NCBI GenBank assembly: GCA_035638255.1
Contig: DASRAJ010000112.1
Location: 1-64,000 of the forward strand
Direction of reading: 5' to 3'
Source: DASRAJ01 sp035638255
GTDB taxonomy: Bacteria > Bacteroidota > Bacteroidia > Chitinophagales > UBA10324
DNA: 64,000 nucleotides
Position numbers and translations under genes: made by a program. The notes under the pieces were generated by a model that made no database searches, was not told the DNA's origin, and saw nothing but the letters and a program-made list of their open reading frames with translations. Positions 42,448 to 50,869 of the stretch are shown here, in pieces (position 1 is the stretch's first letter; every line of letters begins with the position of its first letter).

Positions 42448-43839
42448 ATGTATTCCATCATTGACATAGAAACCACCGGCAACCATGCTCACCGCCACAG
42501 CATCACCGAGGTGGCGATTATCAATTTTGACGGAGAAAAAATCACCGATCAATTCAGCACGCTCGTTCAGCCGGATGTTCCGATTCCGGATTTTATTTCA
42601 CACCTCACCGGCATCACCAATGAAATGGTGGAGCATGCGCCGCGATGGGAAGAGGTGATGGAAGCGATTGACGATTTCACACGCAACAGGATTCTTATCG
42701 CACACAATGCACACTTCGATTATTCATTTCTAAAGAGTGCCTTCCTGCAGAGTGGAAAATCATTTCAGCGGAAGACGTTGTGCACGCTTCGGCTGAGCAG
42801 GAAAATTTTTCCCGGATTGCAGTCTTACTCTCTTCGGAAACTTTGCGCGCACTTCAACATTCAGTCGCAATCCTTTCACCGGGCATTGGTAGATGCGGTT
42901 GCCGCATTGGAGTTATTTAAGCTGTGCAGCCGCGAAGACCGCAACGGAATCATTCAATCTTCATTGAAGAAAACACCAGGTGAATACACGTTGCCGCCAC
43001 ATCTTCCTAAAGAAATCATTCCATCGCTGCCGGACGAAGCCGGCGTTTATTATTTTCTCGATCAGCTTCAGCGGATATTGTATGTGGGAAAAGCAAAGAA
43101 CATCCGTGCGAGAATTATTCAGCACTTCACTGCAAATTCTTCCACACGTGTGCGAACACGGCTGATGAATTCTATCCATCACATTCGCTATGAGAGTTGC
43201 GGGAATGAGCTTATCGCCATGCTCATGGAATCGGCAGAAATCAAAAAACATTTTCCTCCCTTCAATGTGATTCAAAAAATTTCAGAAAACAATTTTGGTG
43301 TTTATTGTTATGAAGACGGAAAGGGCTATCTGCGGTTTGCCTTGAAGAAACTTCACAGAACCGATCAGCCGCTCATCTCATTTTCATCGTTGCAGGAAGC
43401 AAGAGTTTTTCTGAATGAAAAAATTACAGAGTTTCATTTGTGTCCGAAACTTTGCAACCTTCAGCGATCTATAGCAGCATGCCACGATCATGCAGCAGGC
43501 AACTGTGATGGAGCCTGCATTGGTGAAGTTTCTGCGGAAGATTACAATGCGAGAGTGAGAGAAGCGCTGAGCGCCATGAAGCAGGACAGCATCACATGCG
43601 CCATTGTAGGTGATGGGCGAAATGAAAAAGAGCGCTCGATTGTCATTATGGAGAATGGAAAATATCTCGGCTATGGTTTTGCTCCTGTGGCTTCAGTTGG
43701 TGAAGAAACTTCCGTAACACCATCCCCATACTTTGAATCGCTGAAAGAAATTATTCAGCCCCAGCGGGATAACCGGGAGGTGCAGATGATTATTAGGGCC
43801 TACTTGCGGACGCACAGTGATTATCAGCTTCAGATGTGA
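42448..43839 (+). CDS. DnaQ-type exonuclease fused to a GIY-YIG/UvrC-like domain
   Basis: 463 aa. Residues 1-175 are a DEDDh 3'-5' exonuclease: DIETTG (Asp6, Glu8), LIAHNAHFDYSFL and FHRALVDAVAALEL. Residues 200-290 are a GIY-YIG nuclease like the N terminus of UvrC: AGVYYFLDQLQRILYVGKAKNIRARIIQHF and ESAEIKKHFPPFNV (catalytic Glu). The rest includes a Cys-rich stretch (CPKLCNLQ...CHDHAAGNCDGACIG), as in Cho/UvrC relatives. Fusions of this kind are known for Cho-like repair nucleases. Its role is probably incision and resection of damaged DNA. Confidence 0.88.
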   Translation: MYSIIDIETTGNHAHRHSITEVAIINFDGEKITDQFSTLVQPDVPIPDFISHLTGITNEMVEHAPRWEEVMEAIDDFTRNRILIAHNAHFDYSFLKSAFLQSGKSFQRKTLCTLRLSRKIFPGLQSYSLRKLCAHFNIQSQSFHRALVDAVAALELFKLCSREDRNGIIQSSLKKTPGEYTLPPHLPKEIIPSLPDEAGVYYFLDQLQRILYVGKAKNIRARIIQHFTANSSTRVRTRLMNSIHHIRYESCGNELIAMLMESAEIKKHFPPFNVIQKISENNFGVYCYEDGKGYLRFALKKLHRTDQPLISFSSLQEARVFLNEKITEFHLCPKLCNLQRSIAACHDHAAGNCDGACIGEVSAEDYNARVREALSAMKQDSITCAIVGDGRNEKERSIVIMENGKYLGYGFAPVASVGEETSVTPSPYFESLKEIIQPQRDNREVQMIIRAYLRTHSDYQLQM

Positions 43840-43879
43840 ATGCTCTACGGTTGACCTCACACAATCTTCATACTTAGTC

Positions 43880-44293
43880 CTAAAATTTCAAGGAGATATT
43901 TCGTTCTTTCAACTGATTATAGAAACTTATTGAATCAATTGGGCCTGTAACATTAGATGTTAGCAAACTGTCGCAACTTTTTTGGTCATGGCAATCATGG
44001 AGATTAATTTCTTTACTCTTATCAATAATCCAATAACTCTTTACCACATTATTATCATCAAGTGTCATTGCAATAATATATTTTTTGTTACAGGTGAACT
44101 TAGTCACTTCGTATGGTATTACACCCAAACCAGCACCTTTATACGGTTTCGTAGTTGAATAAATTATGCAGGAAAAAGACCCATCTTCAGCATAGTAATA
44201 TCCAGTTCCCAAATTCTTATCACCTGATAAATAGGTACAAGTGTTAAACATTAAAAAACCAATCAGTAATATCAGCAGGTTTAATATTCTCAC
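43880..44293 (-). CDS. Small lipoprotein of unknown function
   Basis: 137 aa. Lipoprotein signal MRILNLLILLIGFLMFNTC with Cys19. The mature part has a GSFSCIIYSTTKPYKGAGLGVIPYEVTKFTCNKKYIIAMTLDD beta-rich region that resembles the entry pattern of small DUF3997-like lipoproteins, but I am not certain of the family. A stand-alone gene converging with the exonuclease gene. Confidence 0.6.
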   Translation of the reverse strand: MRILNLLILLIGFLMFNTCTYLSGDKNLGTGYYYAEDGSFSCIIYSTTKPYKGAGLGVIPYEVTKFTCNKKYIIAMTLDDNNVVKSYWIIDKSKEINLHDCHDQKSCDSLLTSNVTGPIDSISFYNQLKERNISLKF

Positions 44294-44621
44294 ACTGACT
44301 ACTATTTAATTCCGTAGAAACAATACTTCCTCAATTCGAACAAGTGACACGGCAATATCGCCGGATCAAGTTCCACAAAATTCCATTTCTTACTTCTTCC
44401 CTTACTACCTCTTGATGTAAATTTTCCAACACGAGTTCGGGATGGACATTGTCAATGTAAAGGGCGGATTTGGCCTTGCATGTTTGGCAATAATTATGGT
44501 GCAAAGAAAATGAATTACAAACAGGTTACAGGAGAAAGGCTCGATAAGACAGGTGAGAAATTTTTCCAGAGTCATTGCTTCGTAGAAAGAACACAAACCG
44601 CAGAGCAGAAATCCGATTTCT
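44294..44621. other. 328-bp gap without a recognised gene
   Basis: Short open frames on both strands (44405-44596 minus, 44480-44671 plus) lack start-site or domain support. Contains a near palindrome around GACACGGCAATATCGCCGG and the hairpin at 44609-44637. If the gene at 44622 is an antitoxin, a toxin gene would be expected here on the minus strand; none is intact. Confidence 0.45.
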
Positions 44622-44637
44622 TCAAGAAATCGGATTT
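44609..44637. repeat. Perfect 14-bp hairpin holding a stop codon in its loop
   Basis: AAATCCGATTTCTT (44609-44622), loop C, AAGAAATCGGATTT (44624-44637). The TGA stop of the minus-strand gene lies at 44622-44624, at the tip of the hairpin. Confidence 0.85.
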
Positions 44638-44897
44638 CTTGTACAATCTACTTTTATACGCCATTGGTTAATTCGTTCCATGGCTTCTTCGTGAGAAATA
44701 GTTTTTCCGGATTCAGATTGCTGCAATCCTTGTTTCAACCTCTCAAGTTGTGAAGGTGATAATTGATCGAGAATATCCGGCTTTGTCTCTTCATGTATCC
44801 GGTCTGCCATCGCATCATAAAACATTTCAAGAACTTCATCATTATCAAACTCATCAATGAGTTTATGAAAGTTTGATTTCAATTCAAGCGGTGACAT
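44622..44897 (-). CDS. Orphan antitoxin-like protein
   Basis: 91 aa, small and acidic. EVLEMFYDAMADRIHEETKPDILDQLSPSQLERLKQGLQQSESGKTISHEEAMERINQWR resembles the dimerisation and C-terminal region of addiction-module (ParD/RelB-type) antitoxins, which end in a motif with T-I-S-H-E-E-A. No partner toxin follows. Its last six residues (TRNPIS) and stop are encoded by a hairpin (44609-44637), so an insertion may have changed the native C terminus and removed the toxin. Confidence 0.6.
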   Translation of the reverse strand: MSPLELKSNFHKLIDEFDNDEVLEMFYDAMADRIHEETKPDILDQLSPSQLERLKQGLQQSESGKTISHEEAMERINQWRIKVDCTRNPIS

Positions 44898-44946
44898 GTT
44901 GTTTCTTTTTTCAAAGATACAAAACGAGGAGCGAAAACTGTTGTAA

Positions 44947-46218
44947 CTAAATCTCCTCTACATACTCCAAATCTCTCCCGTAAGTTTCTTCTGTTTTCCA
45001 GAGCGCGAAGAATGCCAGCGCCAATACAAGCACTCCCACAATTAATGCAGCAGTAAGAATATTCCCTGTGCTTCCCTTCAGCCAAACAAAGAAGATAGTC
45101 ATGGGCACCACGGAGCCACGAACAAAATTGGGAGTGGTGGTAGTGGCTGTTGCTCTTATGTTTGTTCCGAATTGTTCTGAGGCAACCGTCATGAACACTG
45201 ACCAGTACCCATTCGCAACGCCAAAAAAGAAATCGAACAAATAAAACGCGGGTGCTGAAGTGTTTCTCATGACGAGGTAAATAAAAACACATGCTGCATC
45301 CGCGAGCATGAAATACAGGAGCGCGCGTTTTCGCTTCTTCAGATATTGACTCAGCAATCCGCAGAGCAATGCACCGGTGGCGGCTCCTGCATATTGATAC
45401 ATGATAGCATCTCTGCCGGTGATCACGGTTTTTCCGGTGGACGGATCAATGCCGATGTGCAGCACCTGTGCAAATTCAGGCGCGAAGAACACGAGGATTC
45501 CGATCACATACCATATAGGAACACCGATGAGAATTACTTTGATATACTTCATAAACCGCTCCCGGTTGGTGAAGAACCCGAGGAAATTCCCTTTGCTTAC
45601 TTCTTCTTTTTTGAATTGATGAAACATGCCGGATTCATAAGCGCTGTAGCGAAGAATGAGAAGGGCGATTCCTAATCCACCGCCGATGTAATACGCTACC
45701 CGCCAATCAAATTCTCTTCCGATGATGCCTGCAATCACTGCGCCGAAGATTCCGAACGCGGAAACGATGGTGGTTCCGTAACCGCGATTTTCTTTCGTCA
45801 TCACTTCTGAAACAAGCGTGATGCCTGCACCTAATTCTCCCGCCAATCCAACACCGGCGATGAAGCGATACGTTGCATACATTTCTATAGAGTGAACAGT
45901 ACCATTCAGAATGTTGGCGAGTGAATAGAGAAATATAGAGCCGAACAAAACGGAGAGTCGTCCGCGTTTGTCACCGATGATTCCCCAGAGAATTCCACCG
46001 ATAAGCATTCCGCCCATTTGCCAGTTGAGCAGGAATGCTCCCTTCTTCAGCAAATCATCGCCGCTATAGCCCAATTCTACAAGGCTCGGCTGCCGCACAA
46101 TTCCAAACAAAAGCAAATCATAGATGTCAACGAAGTAACCGAGCGCCGCCACAATCACTGCCATGTTCAGCGCATTGGTGTGTAATGATGATTGTTGAAC
46201 TGAGTCGGATTTGCTCAT
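44947..46218 (-). CDS. Major facilitator superfamily transporter
   Basis: 423 aa with about 12 membrane helices. Conserved MFS loop motif GIIGDKRGRLSVLFGS after helix 2 and YRFIAGVGLAGELGAGITLVSE in helix 4, the metabolite:H+ symporter-like pattern. Direction of transport and substrate are unknown. Adjacent genes give no hint. 49 bp upstream of the antitoxin-like gene, in the same orientation, but an operon is not supported. Confidence 0.85.
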   Translation of the reverse strand: MSKSDSVQQSSLHTNALNMAVIVAALGYFVDIYDLLLFGIVRQPSLVELGYSGDDLLKKGAFLLNWQMGGMLIGGILWGIIGDKRGRLSVLFGSIFLYSLANILNGTVHSIEMYATYRFIAGVGLAGELGAGITLVSEVMTKENRGYGTTIVSAFGIFGAVIAGIIGREFDWRVAYYIGGGLGIALLILRYSAYESGMFHQFKKEEVSKGNFLGFFTNRERFMKYIKVILIGVPIWYVIGILVFFAPEFAQVLHIGIDPSTGKTVITGRDAIMYQYAGAATGALLCGLLSQYLKKRKRALLYFMLADAACVFIYLVMRNTSAPAFYLFDFFFGVANGYWSVFMTVASEQFGTNIRATATTTTPNFVRGSVVPMTIFFVWLKGSTGNILTAALIVGVLVLALAFFALWKTEETYGRDLEYVEEI

Positions 46219-46356
46219 GCAATTTTTTTCTTCGTGCTAAAAATAGTTATTGAGGTATTAGGAACATGGGTTATGGAGGTAGTGTCGTGAGAATTAAGTG
46301 TGAATGAGTGGCAGTGGAGGATTTCGCTTGACCCAATAACTTAATAACCAAATAAC

Positions 46357-48753
46357 TCATTTCGAAATTTCCGCAGAAAGAACCAGGTGAATTTGTTTCA
46401 ATAACTCCTCTGATTTAAAGGGTTTGGCAACATAACCATTCATGCCCTGCTTCAGGCATTTTTCTCTTTCTGTTTTCGTGGCATTGGCAGTGAGCGCGAT
46501 GATAGGAATCTCTCTGATCAAAATATTCTCATCATTGCGAAGCAAAACGGCAACTTCATATCCATCCATCTCCGGCATTTGCAGATCGAGGAGCACCAGG
46601 TCGAATTTCGCACTGCGAATTTTTTCGAGCGCTACTCTTCCATTCACTGCCACTTCAATCTTTACTCCGGGAATCATTGACTCCAATGAGTCAATCGCTA
46701 CCATCTGGTTAAACTTATTGTCTTCCGCCACCAAAACACGGATGCCATGAATGGCAGGCATTGCTTCGGGAGCTTCCGGCAATGAAACCATTATATCTTC
46801 CATCGCTTCATGGTAGGGAATAACGAAAGTGAATGTGGTGCCTTCATTCATTTTGCTTTTCACTGAAATAGAACCGCCCTGCATTTCCACCAGGTGCTGA
46901 GAAATGGAAAGTCCCAGACCGGTGCCGCCGTATTTTCTGGTGGTGCTCGAGCTTGCTTGCACAAAGCTTTTGAAAATATCATCAAGCATATCTTCAGGAA
47001 TGCCAATGCCGGTGTCTTCTACTTTAAAAGCAATAGAGGTACTGCTGTTTTCTTTCTTCTGCACTGAAGCCGAAAATCTCACGCTGCCGTTTTCTGTGAA
47101 CTTAATGGCATTGCTCACAAGGTTGATGAAGATTTGTTTCAGCCGTGCCGGATCGCCTGAAAGCAGCTCCGGAATTTTTTCATCGCAGGAATACTCGAGT
47201 GTAATTTTCTTTTCGTCGGCATTGTATTGAAGCGTGTTGTGAACGGATTCCATGCATTCACGAATTGAAAAGTTGATGACCTCGAGTGAGATTTGTCCCG
47301 CTTCAATTTTTGAGAAGTCAAGAATGTCCTGGATGATGCTCAGCAAATGATCGGATGACTGGTGAATGGCTTTCAGGTATTTTGCCTGCAGGGCATTGAG
47401 GGAAGATTTTGAAAGCAGATTCACCAGGCCGACAATGGCATTCATCGGGGTGCGGATCTCATGACTCATGTTTGCCAGGAATTGCTCTTTAAATTTTTCA
47501 GACTGCTCGGCACGCTCTTTATCGCGGATGGCAATCTCACGCTCGCGCCGTGCTGTTTGCACTTCATGAAGCAACATCAAGCCGCGATTCTTCTGCGTTG
47601 ATTCTTCATTTATCAATTCATCACGAAGAGCCGTGGCATCTTTGTAAAATGAAAATGCTTTTCTAAAATCACCATTCATTTCATACGCTCGCGACAAGGC
47701 CTGCAAAATCTGGTAGCGGACTTCCTTTATCCCATAGATCTCGGCCTCGTTGTGAGCCTCTTCCAGAATATTAATAGCCTCATATCCGTCCTGCTGCTCC
47801 AGGTAAACTTCAGCAAGATGCAGCATGCCTTTGCATTCATGATTTTTCTTTCCGAATGATCTTGCAAGCTCTATACTCTGCCGGATGTTTTCTTCGGCCT
47901 CTGCAAACTTTCTCATTCGCATGAACATGATGCCGATGTTGATGTAGCAGGCGCCTTGCCCCTGCGCATGACCGATATCTTTTTGAATCTGCAGGCTTTG
48001 TTTGAAGTGATCGAGCGCGCGCGCGTAGTCACCGAATTCGCTGTATGCTGTACCGAGGTTGTAGAGGGATGAGGCTTCGAGCAGTTTTATTTGCAGGTCC
48101 TGAAACAGCTTGTAGGCACTTTCAAAATGTTCTTTCGCTTTTTCACGCTCGCCGATTTTCCGGAACACAATGCCAAGGTTGATGAGCGAAGCGCCTTCAT
48201 TCGCCACATCTTCTGCTTCCCGCGAGAGCGAAAGTGATTTCAAATGATAGTCGATCGCCTGCGGATAATCACCCAGCAACTCACTCACCATGCCATTGAC
48301 GAGACAGGCGAATGCCTGCACATCTTTCTCATCTGCTTCCTGCGCGAGCGCGAGCGCCTTCAACGCATGCTGCAGGGCATTCTCGTAATCTTCTGTGTTC
48401 ACTTCCATGAAGGCGATGTTATTTAATGCATCCGCCTGCCCCCCTTTGTCACCGATTCTTTCAAAAATTTTCAGGGCTTCGGTGGCCACCTGTTTTGATT
48501 TCCTGAAATCGGATTTGATGCGACAGCAAAGAGCCTCATTGTTCAGTGACATGGCAATGCCCCGGTCATAGTTAATTTCTGAAGCAAGCTTTCTTGCCTC
48601 GCGTGCATATTGCATCGAGCGATCTACCTCATACACGAACAACTCTCTTGAAAGCGCATTCAAAATATTAATTCGTCCTGGCATTACAACGGCAGTGGCC
48701 AGCCTTGATTCAAGGTCTTTTATCTTCTGCTGAATCCTTTGGTAGCCGCTCAT
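46357..48753 (-). CDS. TPR hybrid sensor histidine kinase with receiver domain
   Basis: 798 aa, no membrane segment. Residues 25-395: ten or so TPR repeats (e.g. AYNLGTAYSEFGDYARALDHFKQSL). Residues 395-425: coiled coil. HisKA with His431 in ANMSHEIRTPMNAI; HATPase with N-box NLVSNAIKFTENG, DTGIGIPEDML and GGTGLGLSI; C-terminal receiver (672-795) with acidic pair and phosphoacceptor Asp723 in LLDLQMPEMDGYE. A cytosolic kinase that receives a signal through TPR protein contacts; no output regulator adjacent. The ordered domains make a one-gene phosphorelay start. Confidence 0.93.
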   Translation of the reverse strand: MSGYQRIQQKIKDLESRLATAVVMPGRINILNALSRELFVYEVDRSMQYAREARKLASEINYDRGIAMSLNNEALCCRIKSDFRKSKQVATEALKIFERIGDKGGQADALNNIAFMEVNTEDYENALQHALKALALAQEADEKDVQAFACLVNGMVSELLGDYPQAIDYHLKSLSLSREAEDVANEGASLINLGIVFRKIGEREKAKEHFESAYKLFQDLQIKLLEASSLYNLGTAYSEFGDYARALDHFKQSLQIQKDIGHAQGQGACYINIGIMFMRMRKFAEAEENIRQSIELARSFGKKNHECKGMLHLAEVYLEQQDGYEAINILEEAHNEAEIYGIKEVRYQILQALSRAYEMNGDFRKAFSFYKDATALRDELINEESTQKNRGLMLLHEVQTARREREIAIRDKERAEQSEKFKEQFLANMSHEIRTPMNAIVGLVNLLSKSSLNALQAKYLKAIHQSSDHLLSIIQDILDFSKIEAGQISLEVINFSIRECMESVHNTLQYNADEKKITLEYSCDEKIPELLSGDPARLKQIFINLVSNAIKFTENGSVRFSASVQKKENSSTSIAFKVEDTGIGIPEDMLDDIFKSFVQASSSTTRKYGGTGLGLSISQHLVEMQGGSISVKSKMNEGTTFTFVIPYHEAMEDIMVSLPEAPEAMPAIHGIRVLVAEDNKFNQMVAIDSLESMIPGVKIEVAVNGRVALEKIRSAKFDLVLLDLQMPEMDGYEVAVLLRNDENILIREIPIIALTANATKTEREKCLKQGMNGYVAKPFKSEELLKQIHLVLSAEISK

Positions 48754-48840
48754 CTTTCTTCCTTAAAAAAATTACAGAGGTGTGAATGAAAAGTGTGTTG
48801 AAGTTACACAATCATTTTATGAAGCAGGAAACACGATGCA

Positions 48841-48875
48841 AGAATCAAGAATCAAAATTCAAAATTCAAGAAAGA
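48841..48875. repeat. Heptanucleotide array, AAATTCA family (5 units)
   Basis: AGAATCA twice, AAATTCA twice, AGAAAGA. Intergenic, upstream of the hybrid kinase gene on the plus strand. Confidence 0.7.
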
Positions 48876-48887
48876 TTCAAAATTTCA

Positions 48888-48995
48888 TCCCGATCAATCG
48901 GGACAAAGTTCCGAGTTTGTGTTTTGAAATTTTTCTTCTTGTCCATAGGACTCCTACGGAGAAATTTTCTTGAAGTTTGTCCCGATCAATCGGGA
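48888..48995. repeat. Two copies of hairpin TCCCGATCAATCGGGA, 92 bp apart
   Basis: 48888-48903 and 48980-48995, each flanked by matching sequence (ACAAAGTT / GATGAAGTTT). Further copies: 49849-49864 and a shorter one at 55465-55476. Between them lies GTCCATAGGACTCCTACGGAG, which has a diverged twin upstream of transketolase (25097-25120). Confidence 0.8.
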
Positions 48996-49050
48996 TGAAG
49001 TTTGAAAAAAATATTCTGCCAAAACATGTCAGGATTTGAAATCTTAGAAA

Positions 49051-49815
49051 CTAGAACTTGTAAATCTTCAGCGAGTCATTCTTCAGCAAATACAAACGGC
49101 GGTTTTCCATTCTTGCTTCCAGCACATCCGTTACTTCAGGGAATGCAATATCTGTTTCTGCCAGTGATTTCATTTGAAAAGAATGCAAATGATTTTCTTC
49201 CTGAAAAAAAATCTGGTCATTGCGCGCCTGGAATTTCAAAATATTTTTGAACGGAAGCGTTTCATAATACACACCATAAATATCGAAGATTAAAATACCG
49301 CGCGTAGTATCACTGACAAAGAGGTATTGGTTTTCCTCCTGCATGTATACAGGATGAATCGCATATCCCAACTGCTGAAACATGTCACTGCTTTCGAGAA
49401 TGATGTTGCTGTTGCGGTCAATTTTTTTCAGTTTGAAATCGTTCTCATCGAACACCCAAAAATTATTATCGCGTGAAGAAAAACAGAGTGCGTGATAATT
49501 GTAGATTCCGAGTTGCTTGAGTGAAATGGTTCCGACCTCGGAAAGCGTATTGTCGAGCATGACCACCGTTTGATAGTCGGGATAAGAAAGAATAAGCTTG
49601 AGAGGATTGGTGGCATCGGCAAATTTCAATTGCCCGAAACGATTTTGATTGTAAGTGAAAAGAATGGTTCCGGCCGAATCAATTTTCACCAGGGAATTTT
49701 GGGAAGTGATCACATAGGCATTCTGCAAATAATCAGTAGTGAGAAAGGTTGCACTCACGTTCAGTGATGTGAGCAGAATCCAATTCAATATTACCTGGTG
49801 AGCAATTGCTTGCAT
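49051..49815 (-). CDS. Secreted beta-propeller-like protein
   Basis: 254 aa with an N-terminal hydrophobic signal-like region (residues 8-24). The body consists of short repeated beta strands (VITSQNSLVKIDSAGTILFTYN, VMLDNTLSEVGTISL, NFWVFDENDFKLKKIDRNSN, YLFVSDTTRGILIFDIYGVYYETL), the look of an NHL/six-bladed propeller. No enzyme motif. Between the kinase and MoxR/SurA regions; no partner evident. Confidence 0.65.
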   Translation of the reverse strand: MQAIAHQVILNWILLTSLNVSATFLTTDYLQNAYVITSQNSLVKIDSAGTILFTYNQNRFGQLKFADATNPLKLILSYPDYQTVVMLDNTLSEVGTISLKQLGIYNYHALCFSSRDNNFWVFDENDFKLKKIDRNSNIILESSDMFQQLGYAIHPVYMQEENQYLFVSDTTRGILIFDIYGVYYETLPFKNILKFQARNDQIFFQEENHLHSFQMKSLAETDIAFPEVTDVLEARMENRRLYLLKNDSLKIYKF

Positions 49816-49836
49816 TGCGAAAAATTACGGGGTTTC

Positions 49837-49882
49837 TCGCGAATCGCGTCCCGATCAATCGGGAGCGTATCGCGAATCGCGA
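49837..49882. repeat. Direct-repeat/palindrome composite after moxR
   Basis: TCGCGAATCGCG occurs at 49837-49848 and 49870-49881 around the hairpin TCCCGATCAATCGGGA (49849-49864). It starts 1 bp past the moxR stop (49883). A 20-bp perfect palindrome of the same words lies at 52322-52341, upstream of surA, so the pair brackets the operon. Confidence 0.75.
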
Positions 49883-50869
49883 TCAAAGAATCTTCGCAAC
49901 CAGATCTTCCACACTAATATTTTCCGCTTCCGCCTTATAGTTGCGAATGATGCGGTGACGAAGAATGGGAGTTGCAATCGCTTTTACATCTTCAATGTCA
50001 GGAGAATACTTTCCATTGATGGCTGCATGACACTTTGCACCAAGCACAAGAAACTGCGATGCACGCGGGCCTGCACCCCATGAAACATAATCATTGATGA
50101 TTTGAGGAGCTTCCTTTTCTGTCGGCCGGGTTTTTCGGGCGAGGGTTACAGCATAGTTCATCACGTTTTCTGCAACGGGGATTTTGCGTATGAGTTGCTG
50201 GAAGAACTTTATTTCATGAGTAGAAATAATTTTTTGTAATTCCGCTTTTCGGTTTGATGTGGTGCTTTTCACCATGGCCACCTCTTCATCATTCGTCAGG
50301 TAATCGAGTTTGATGTTGAACATGAAACGATCTAATTGTGCTTCGGGCAGCGGGTAAGTTCCTTCCTGCTCAATAGGATTTTGAGTAGCAAGAACAAAAA
50401 ACGGCAGGGGTAGCTCATGCAGTTGGCCTGCAAACGTTACCGTTCTTTCCTGCATCGCTTCGAGCAACGCTGCCTGGGTTTTTGGAGGCGTACGGTTGAT
50501 CTCATCTGCGAGAATGATGTTGGCGAACACGGGACCTTTGTTGAAATAAAACTGCCGTGATTCATTCATCACTTCAGAACCGATGATATCGCTCGGCATT
50601 AAATCAGGCGTGAACTGAATGCGCTTGAAAGAAAGGTCCAGCACGTCAGCAATTGTTTTCACCAGTAACGTTTTTGCAAGCCCGGGCACCCCGACTAACA
50701 AGCTGTGCCCGTCGCAGAAAATAGAGGTGAGTACAAACTCGACCGTTTCTTTTTGCCCGACAATTACTTTGCTGATTTCAGAAACGAGTTTCTGATGCGT
50801 TTCCGCCAAACCATCTACGGCCGCTGCGTCATTATCATACGCTGCTACTGTTGTTCCTTGTTGATCCAT
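49883..50869 (-). CDS. MoxR-family AAA+ ATPase
   Basis: 328 aa from ATG 50869 (MDQQGTTVAAYD); ATG 50887 is possible. Walker A region GHSLLVGVPGLAKTLLVKTIA, Walker B NIILADEINRTPPKTQAALLEAMQ, sensor LATQNPIEQEGTYPLPEAQLDRFMF. Family members assemble or activate protein complexes, often with VWA proteins. Its start overlaps the end of the upstream surA-like gene, which is common in Bacteroidota. The usual DUF58/VWA partners do not follow here; tandem VWA genes are at 20-23 kb, too far to link. Confidence 0.9.
   Translation of the reverse strand: MDQQGTTVAAYDNDAAAVDGLAETHQKLVSEISKVIVGQKETVEFVLTSIFCDGHSLLVGVPGLAKTLLVKTIADVLDLSFKRIQFTPDLMPSDIIGSEVMNESRQFYFNKGPVFANIILADEINRTPPKTQAALLEAMQERTVTFAGQLHELPLPFFVLATQNPIEQEGTYPLPEAQLDRFMFNIKLDYLTNDEEVAMVKSTTSNRKAELQKIISTHEIKFFQQLIRKIPVAENVMNYAVTLARKTRPTEKEAPQIINDYVSWGAGPRASQFLVLGAKCHAAINGKYSPDIEDVKAIATPILRHRIIRNYKAEAENISVEDLVAKIL

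Noticed and set aside
44405..44671. Short frames on both strands in the gap before the antitoxin-like gene
   Set aside because: No toxin-like sequence; compositions look random and both overlap the hairpin at 44609-44637.
49883..50869. MoxR as part of a MoxR-VWA complex with the 20-23 kb VWA proteins
   Set aside because: The VWA proteins are secreted (signal peptides), while MoxR is cytosolic; distance and topology do not support a direct link.
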